Both the position numbers and the translations under genes were made by a program. Shown one piece after another: positions 59,019 through 64,000 of a DNA stretch of 64,000 nucleotides. The stretch's first letter is position 1, and each line of letters opens with the position of its first letter. The notes beneath the pieces are model-generated. The model was not told where the DNA came from and did not search any database. It was given only the letters and a program-made list of their open reading frames with translations. This DNA is from Streptomyces albireticuli (GTDB lineage: Bacteria; Actinomycetota; Actinomycetes; Streptomycetales; Streptomycetaceae): the NCBI RefSeq assembly GCF_021228125.1, contig NZ_JAJQQS010000007.1, forward strand, positions 198,744 to 262,743, written 5' to 3'.

Positions 59019-59957
59019 TCAGCGCAGCTTGGGGTCGAGGGCGTCGCGCACCGCGTCGCCGAGCAGGATGAACGCGAGCACGGTGAGGCTCAGGAAACTG
59101 GCCGGGACCAGCAGGACGTGGGGGGCGTCACGCAGCTGCGACTGAGCGGCGGAGATGTCCACGCCCCAGGAGACCACGGGGTCCTGGAGACCGATACCGA
59201 GGTACGACAGGGTCGCCTCGGTGGAGATGTAGCCGCCGAGCGCGATGGTGGCGACGACGATCACCGGGCCGATGACGTTGGGCAGGATGTGCCGGAAGAG
59301 GATCCGGCCGGTGCCCGCACCCAGTGCCCGCGCCGCCGTCACGAAGTCCGCCTGCTTCTGCGTGATGACGGCACCGCGCATGACACGCGCGATCTGCATC
59401 CAGCCGAAGGTGGCCAGACCGAGCGACACCGTCCACGCGGTGCGGTGGGTGAACGCCTGGAGCAGGGTCAGCGCGCCGAGCAGCAGCGGGATGCCGAAGA
59501 AGATGTCGGTCAGACGCGAGAGCAGGGCGTCGACCCAGCCACCGAAGTAGCCGGCCAGCATGCCGACGAGGCCGCCGATCACGGTGACCGCGAGCGTCAC
59601 ACAGACACCGACGATGATCGACGCGCGGGCACCGTGGACGGTACGCGCGTAGACGCTCTGGCCCTGCCCGTTGTAACCGAACCAGTCCGCCTCGAAGAAG
59701 TGGGACCAGTTCGGCGGGGCCAGGTAGTGGCCGCGGAGGTCGGCCTGACGGGGGTCGACGCCGGTGAAGAGCGTCGGGAAGGCCGCCATGACGATGAACA
59801 GGACCAGCAGCACGCCGGAGGACCAGAACAGCCAGCTGCCCCGCAGCTCCCGCCAGGCGTCCTGGCCGAGGCTGCGCGGCTTGCCGGCGCCGGACTTCAT
59901 GGCCGTGGACACCGCCTCGGGCACGGTGGTCTCGTGAGGAAGCGTCTTCTCAGGCAT
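59019..59957 (-). CDS. Oligopeptide ABC transporter permease, DppC type (third transporter)
   Basis: A 312-residue permease. First helix WLFWSSGVLLVLFIVMAAFP after a 40-residue cytosolic tail; extracytoplasmic loop GVDPRQADLRGHYLAPPNWS with no cysteines, unlike the second transporter's protein. Coupling loop ADFVTAARALGAGTGRILFRH. It overlaps the DppB gene by 8 bases and is followed by DppD after 11 bases. Confidence 0.87.
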   Translation of the reverse strand: MPEKTLPHETTVPEAVSTAMKSGAGKPRSLGQDAWRELRGSWLFWSSGVLLVLFIVMAAFPTLFTGVDPRQADLRGHYLAPPNWSHFFEADWFGYNGQGQSVYARTVHGARASIIVGVCVTLAVTVIGGLVGMLAGYFGGWVDALLSRLTDIFFGIPLLLGALTLLQAFTHRTAWTVSLGLATFGWMQIARVMRGAVITQKQADFVTAARALGAGTGRILFRHILPNVIGPVIVVATIALGGYISTEATLSYLGIGLQDPVVSWGVDISAAQSQLRDAPHVLLVPASFLSLTVLAFILLGDAVRDALDPKLR

Positions 59958-60876
59958 AGCGGATCCTCGGGTCCAGGACGGCGTACAGCAGGTCGACGAG
60001 GAGGCTGGTCAGGAGGTAGACGAGCACCAGCACGGTCACGATGCCGACGACGGTGGGGCCTTCACTGGTCTGGATGGCCTTGAAGAGCGTGAAGCCCACA
60101 CCCTGGATGTTGAAGATGCCCTCGGTGACGATGGCGCCGCCCATGAGCAGACCGAGGTCGGTGCCGAGGAACGTGACGACAGGAATGAGGGAGTTGCGCA
60201 TCAGGTGCACCCCGACCACGCGCTTCCGCGGCAGACCCTTCGCCACGGCGGTGCGGATGTAGTCGGCGCGGAGGTTCTCCCCCACGGTGGTGCGCGTCAG
60301 CCGGATCACATACGCCAGCGACAGCGCGGCCAGCACGATGGCCGGGATCATCAACTGCCCGAGGTTCTCCGAGTCCTGGACCGTCGGGGTGATGACCTTC
60401 CACTTCAGTCCCAGCAGGAACTGGGTGACATAGCCGATGACGAACACCGGGATCGAGATCACGATCAGGGTGAGTACCAGGACGAACTGGTCCAGGAACT
60501 TCCCGCGCCGCATGCCCGTCAGGACACCGAGGGCGATGCCCACGATCACCTCGAAGCCGAAGGCGAGGAGCGCCAGGCGGATGGTCACCGGGAAGGCCTC
60601 GGACATCAGGTCGGCGACGGGCCGCCCCGTGAAGCTCTGCCCGAAGTCACCCTGGAACAGGCCGGAGATGTAGTTCCAGTACTGCTCGAGCAAGGGCTTG
60701 TCGAGGCCGTACTCATGGCGGAGTCTCGCGACCGTCGCCGGGTCGGCCGCCTTGGGGCCGAAGAGCGATTTGATGGGGTCGCCCGGCAGCGAATACACCA
60801 TCAGAAAGATAAGCAAAGTGGTCCCGATGAAGACCGGGATCATCTGGAGCAGTCGCCTCGCGACAAAGCGCCCCAT
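59950..60876 (-). CDS. Oligopeptide ABC transporter permease, DppB type (third transporter)
   Basis: A 308-residue permease, MGRFVARRLLQMIPVFIGTT start. Coupling loop RADYIRTAVAKGLPRKRVVGVHLM. The periplasmic-side loop TPTVQDSENLGQLMIPA has diverged from the second transporter, whereas the cytosolic side is nearly the same. That is the pattern expected if a duplicated transporter changed its binding-protein contact. It follows the binding-protein gene by 94 bases. Confidence 0.87.
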   Translation of the reverse strand: MGRFVARRLLQMIPVFIGTTLLIFLMVYSLPGDPIKSLFGPKAADPATVARLRHEYGLDKPLLEQYWNYISGLFQGDFGQSFTGRPVADLMSEAFPVTIRLALLAFGFEVIVGIALGVLTGMRRGKFLDQFVLVLTLIVISIPVFVIGYVTQFLLGLKWKVITPTVQDSENLGQLMIPAIVLAALSLAYVIRLTRTTVGENLRADYIRTAVAKGLPRKRVVGVHLMRNSLIPVVTFLGTDLGLLMGGAIVTEGIFNIQGVGFTLFKAIQTSEGPTVVGIVTVLVLVYLLTSLLVDLLYAVLDPRIRYA

Positions 60877-60970
60877 GGTTCCTCCTGTCGCCGACGGGCC
60901 CGGAGGCCGCCCCCGGGTCCTTGTGGGGGAGAGCGGCCGCCGGGCCTACGTCACTGCAAGCCTGTCCCGG

Positions 60971-62599
60971 TTACTTCTTGACCTCGACGTCGGTCCAGAT
61001 CGCCTGGCGGAAGGAGTCGAACTTCACGTTCTGCACCTTCTTGGAGTAGCCGGCGAGCGTGTGGTCGAAGAAGAGCGGGATGGAGGGCATGTGCTCCTGG
61101 ATGATCTTCTTCTCGGCCTCGGCGTAGAGCTTGTTCGACTCCTCGATGGTCTTCGAGGCGTCGGCCTTGTCCATCAGCTCGTCGATGGCCTTGTCGCTGA
61201 ACTCCATGTCGTTCGCACCGGCCTTGGTCCGGTACTGGGCGGAGATGAAGTTCTGGATGTTCGGGAAGTCCTGCACCCAGGCCATACGGAAGGCGCTCTT
61301 CATGCGGCGCTCCGTGATGTCGGCGCGCGCCTGCTGGAAGGTCGGCTTCGGGTCGGTGACGCACTCGACGCCGCCGTTCTGGCGGATGTCGTTGCAGACC
61401 GCGTCGGCCCACTCCTTGTTGGCGCCGTCGGCGTTGTAGGTGAGGGTGATCTTGTTGCCGGGGACACCGCCGCCGGCCTTGATCAGCTCCTTGGCCTTGG
61501 CCGGGTCGAACTTGCAGAACTCGCCGCAGGAGCCCGCCTGGTAGCCCTCGACGACCTTCGGGGTGTACCCGTCGGCCGCGTCCTTGCTGCCCTTGAGCGC
61601 GGTCTTGGCGATGGTCTCGCGGTCGATCGCCATGGAGAGGCCCTGACGGACCTTCACCTTCTCCGGCTTGTTCCACTCGGCCTCGTACAGCGGGAACGAG
61701 ATGTTGGTGTTGCCACCGAACATCTGGCTGATGGCGCGCTTGCCGAGGTCGTTCTGGTACTGGCCCGCCATGGAGTTGGGGACCTGGTACATGATGTCGA
61801 GCTTGTCGGAGACGAGGTCGTTGTAGGCCGCGTCGTCCTTGTTGTAGAACTTGAAGACGACGCCGCCGTTCTTCGGCTTGTCGTCGCCCTTGTAGTCGGC
61901 GAACTTCTTGGTCTTGAACTCGACCTTGTGCTGCCAGTCGCCGTCCTGCTGGTACGGGCCGTTGCCGATCGGGTGCTCGCCGAACGCCTTGGTGTCCTTG
62001 TAGAACGCCTTGGGCAGCGGGGAGAACACGTCGTAGAAGAGCTGCTCCTTGAAGGTGGAGACCGGCTTCTTCAGCTCGATGGTGAACTCGAGGTCACTGG
62101 TGACCTTGAGGCCCTCCATCTTCTCGGCCTTCGGGTCGCCCTCGGCCGGGTGGACCTCGTCGTAACCCTTGATGGGCTCGAACCAAGAGGCGTTCAGCTG
62201 CTTGTTCTTGGCGTTGGCGGCCCAGTTCCAGGCGTCCACGAAGGAGGCGGCGGTCTGGTCCTCGCCGTTGTGGAACTTCCAGCCCGGCTTCAGCTTGACC
62301 TTGAAGGTCTGGTTGTCGGCGGTGTCGATGCTCTCGGCCGCCACCAGGCGCAGCTTGGACTTCTCGTCGAAGTCGACGAGGCCGCGGAAGAGGTTCTTGA
62401 CGATGTAACCGCCGCCGACCTCATTGGTGTTGCTCGGGATGATCGGGTTCTGCGGTTCCACGTTGTAGTACGTGTAGGTGCCGTCGGGATTGACAGCCGC
62501 GTTGTCATCACTGTCGTTTCCACCGCCACCACAGGCCGTAGCTGTCAACGCAACGGCTATCGCACCTGCGACCCAGGTAGCGCTCTTGGCACCGCGCAT
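60971..62599 (-). CDS. Oligopeptide-binding lipoprotein (third transporter)
   Basis: A 542-residue SBP_bac_5 protein. The signal peptide is MRGAKSATWVAGAIAVALTA, followed by TACG as lipobox. Ligand-domain marks are NPIIPSNTNEVGGGYIVKNLF, WKFHNGEDQTAASFVDAWNW and IGNGPYQQDGDWQHKVEF. It starts MRGAKSA, similar to the second transporter's MRGAVRA, which also supports common origin. The ATG at 62599 follows GAGGAGG-type bases. Upstream lies a long AT-rich promoter region (62600-62830) followed by typA terminators. Confidence 0.88.
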   Translation of the reverse strand: MRGAKSATWVAGAIAVALTATACGGGGNDSDDNAAVNPDGTYTYYNVEPQNPIIPSNTNEVGGGYIVKNLFRGLVDFDEKSKLRLVAAESIDTADNQTFKVKLKPGWKFHNGEDQTAASFVDAWNWAANAKNKQLNASWFEPIKGYDEVHPAEGDPKAEKMEGLKVTSDLEFTIELKKPVSTFKEQLFYDVFSPLPKAFYKDTKAFGEHPIGNGPYQQDGDWQHKVEFKTKKFADYKGDDKPKNGGVVFKFYNKDDAAYNDLVSDKLDIMYQVPNSMAGQYQNDLGKRAISQMFGGNTNISFPLYEAEWNKPEKVKVRQGLSMAIDRETIAKTALKGSKDAADGYTPKVVEGYQAGSCGEFCKFDPAKAKELIKAGGGVPGNKITLTYNADGANKEWADAVCNDIRQNGGVECVTDPKPTFQQARADITERRMKSAFRMAWVQDFPNIQNFISAQYRTKAGANDMEFSDKAIDELMDKADASKTIEESNKLYAEAEKKIIQEHMPSIPLFFDHTLAGYSKKVQNVKFDSFRQAIWTDVEVKK

Positions 62600-62895
62600 G
62601 GGTATGCCCTCCTCAGGAGTCCACTATCACTACAAGAGAGGCGCCGGCCCCACGCTGACACCCCTGACAGCGGAGACGGAACCGGCACCTCGAGTGTGCT
62701 CGTGAGTCGGCGCTCCCCACAGCGCGTGACCCGTTGACCCGAGCTCAGTGAACCCAACTATTAAGTACGTCCGCCTTGTAAACCACACTTAAAGGGTCTC
62801 GCTTTGGTCACATCGGCCGAGCAGAGTTGTTCGAAATCCGGACAAAGGGAGTGCAGACAGACACCCGCGAAACGGACTGTTAACACAACAACAGA
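62600..62895. promoter_or_regulatory. Upstream region of the third transporter, AT-rich
   Basis: No gene seen. The stretch 62750-62880 is clearly more AT-rich than the genome and should hold the minus-strand promoter of the 60971-62599 gene, with TTTACA and TTAATAG-like boxes near 62757-62785 as loose candidates. I could not settle on exact -35/-10 pairs. Confidence 0.35.
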
Positions 62896-62926
62896 CGCCC
62901 TCTGTCCGCTATACGGACAGAGGGCG
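62896..62926 (-). terminator. Third hairpin downstream of typA
   Basis: 13-bp perfect stem (62896-62908 with 62914-62926), 5-base loop. On the minus strand it is followed by a T-rich run (TCTGTTGTTGTG), so it is a good final stop for transcripts passing the earlier hairpins. Confidence 0.7.
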
Positions 62927-62999
62927 AAGAAAACTGACGGATAATCCGTTGACGGGACCGAAACACGGCCGCATCACGAGCAGCACCGCAGAGCATGCC

Positions 63000-63045
63000 A
63001 GAGGCCCGGAGCCCACCGCTACGGAAGCGGGGATTCCGGGCCTCT
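63000..63045 (-). terminator. Second hairpin downstream of typA
   Basis: 11-bp stem (63000-63010 with 63035-63045) enclosing a 24-base loop that itself could form a short stem. Confidence 0.6.
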
Positions 63046-63056
63046 TCGGCTACCCG

Positions 63057-63084
63057 GGGGCGCACTCCCCAAGGAGTGCGCCCC
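63057..63084 (-). terminator. First hairpin downstream of typA
   Basis: 12-bp perfect stem (63057-63068 with 63073-63084) with a 4-base CCAA loop, beginning nine bases after the stop codon of typA. Confidence 0.75.
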
Positions 63085-63092
63085 CTCAGCGC

Positions 63093-64000
63093 TTAGCGCT
63101 TGGCGCGGGACGCGGTGCGGCCGCGCTCCTTCTGGTCCAGGACGACCTTGCGGATGCGCACGGCCTCCGGGGTCACCTCGACGCACTCGTCGTCGCGGCA
63201 GAACTCCAGGGACTGCTCCAGCGACAGCTTGCGCGGCGGGACGATCGCCTCGAAGGAGTCGGCGGAGGAGGAGCGCATGTTGGTGAGCTTCTTCTCCTTG
63301 GTGATGTTGACGTCCATGTCGTCGGCGCGGGAGTTCTCGCCGACGATCATGCCCTCGTACACCTCGGTGCCCGGGTCGGTGAAGAGCACGCCGCGCTCCT
63401 GGAGGTTCGTCATCGCGAAGGCGGTGACGGCACCGGCGCGGTCGGCGACCAGGGAGCCGTTGTTACGGGTCTTCAGCTCGCCGAACCACGGCTCGTGGCC
63501 CTCGTGGATGGAGTGGGCGATACCGGTGCCGCGGGTGTTCGTCAGGAACTCCGTGCGGAAGCCGATCAGACCACGGGACGGGACGACGAACTCCATACGG
63601 ACCCAGCCGGAGCCGTGGTTGGACATGTTGTCCATACGGCCCTTGCGGGTGCCCATGAGCTGCGTGACCGCGCCCATGTGCTCCTCGGGCACGTCGACCG
63701 TGAGGCGCTCGACCGGCTCGTGGGTCTTGCCGTCGACCTGCTTGGTGACGACCTGCGGCTTGCCGATGGTCATCTCGAAGCCCTCGCGGCGCATCTGCTC
63801 GACCAGGATGGCCAGCGCCAGCTCACCGCGGCCCTGCACCTCCCAGGCGTCGGGGCGCTCGGTGTCCAGGACGCGCAGCGAGACGTTACCGATCAGCTCG
63901 CGGTCCAGACGGTCCTTGACCTGGCGGGCGGTGACCTTGCGGTCCTTGACGGCGGACTTGGCGTCCGCGCCCTTGCCCGTGCCGCCGCGGCCGACCAGCG
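63093..64000 (-). CDS. typA: Translational GTPase TypA/BipA, C-terminal part (5' end outside window)
   Basis: The frame is open to the window edge; the visible 302 residues are the C-terminal half of TypA/BipA. They include DRELIGNVSLRVLDTERPDA, the EF-G domain V-like QGRGELALAILVEQMRREG, the FVVPSRGLIGFRTEFLTNTR motif specific to TypA, and the unique C-terminal domain (SLEQSLEFCRDDECVEVTPE). The protein binds the ribosome in stress and assembly. The GTPase domain lies off the right edge. Three hairpins follow. M. tuberculosis Rv1165 occupies the matching position relative to mshB. Confidence 0.95.
   Translation of the reverse strand, partial: LVGRGGTGKGADAKSAVKDRKVTARQVKDRLDRELIGNVSLRVLDTERPDAWEVQGRGELALAILVEQMRREGFEMTIGKPQVVTKQVDGKTHEPVERLTVDVPEEHMGAVTQLMGTRKGRMDNMSNHGSGWVRMEFVVPSRGLIGFRTEFLTNTRGTGIAHSIHEGHEPWFGELKTRNNGSLVADRAGAVTAFAMTNLQERGVLFTDPGTEVYEGMIVGENSRADDMDVNITKEKKLTNMRSSSADSFEAIVPPRKLSLEQSLEFCRDDECVEVTPEAVRIRKVVLDQKERGRTASRAKR

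Overview
The window is a stretch of linear-chromosome core from a Streptomyces species. This rests on the very high GC content with GTG/TTG/ATG starts, on mycothiol (mshB), TatB, DivIVA-like and RseA/SigE-type genes, and on a developmental-type oligopeptide transporter locus. I see no rRNA, tRNA, insertion sequence, prophage or CRISPR array. Coding density is high and both strands are used about equally. The gene order from corA through mrp, tatB, htrA, rseA, sigE, a methyltransferase, DUF3117, tag, folP2, a LOG-like gene, dapE, dapC, ferredoxin and mshB to typA is the conserved actinobacterial backbone also known from the Rv1165-Rv1239 part of Mycobacterium tuberculosis, so most of the window is old vertical core rather than an accessory island.

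Layout. 1-7.0 kb: end of a lysine/arginine-repeat protein, an alpha/beta hydrolase, a VOC protein, a NYN-domain nuclease, a 50-residue orphan peptide gene preceded by a SigR-like promoter, MarC, a PHP phosphoesterase, and DUF6758-like and SUFU-like proteins. 7.0-14.7 kb: CorA, an EamA exporter, a small conserved protein, an LppX-like lipoprotein, a membrane-less MgtE/CBS/PRC protein with a DUF1003 partner, the Fe-S carrier Mrp and a YegP protein. 14.8-20.7 kb: an envelope-stress block (sigE, anti-sigma factor, HtrA-like protease, tatB) and a divergent methyltransferase. 20.8-29.8 kb: DUF3117, enoyl-CoA hydratase, tag coupled to a DivIVA-like gene, a FolP2-type protein, LOG, lysine/diaminopimelate genes dapE and dapC, a lysozyme-like exported protein, a small secreted protein and a 7Fe ferredoxin.

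29.9-42.3 kb: GNAT, a SirB1-like protein, an SpoIIE-type phosphatase, then an operon of ABC ATPase, ABC-2 permease, DesK-like kinase and LuxR-type regulator. The ATPase carries an apparent 1-base frameshift near its end. Next come a 988-residue repeat-rich membrane protein with peptidoglycan-binding-like domains, a DUF6113-like protein coupled to mshB, and a 64-residue membrane protein.

42.4-62.6 kb: an S9 peptidase followed by three complete five-gene oligopeptide ABC transporters, 15 genes in all. The first, on the plus strand, has the order permease, binding protein, permease, ATPase, ATPase known for bldKA-E. The other two, on the minus strand, run binding protein, DppB, DppC, DppD, DppF and look like products of a tandem duplication. 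The window closes with the C-terminal part of typA, followed downstream by three hairpins.

The points most worth checking are the frameshifted ABC ATPase, the orphan peptide gene with its SigR-like promoter, a helically phased TGACA-type repeat next to the two-component/ABC operon, and the triple peptide-transporter array. All starts were chosen by eye from ribosome-binding sites and family knowledge. No database search was run.
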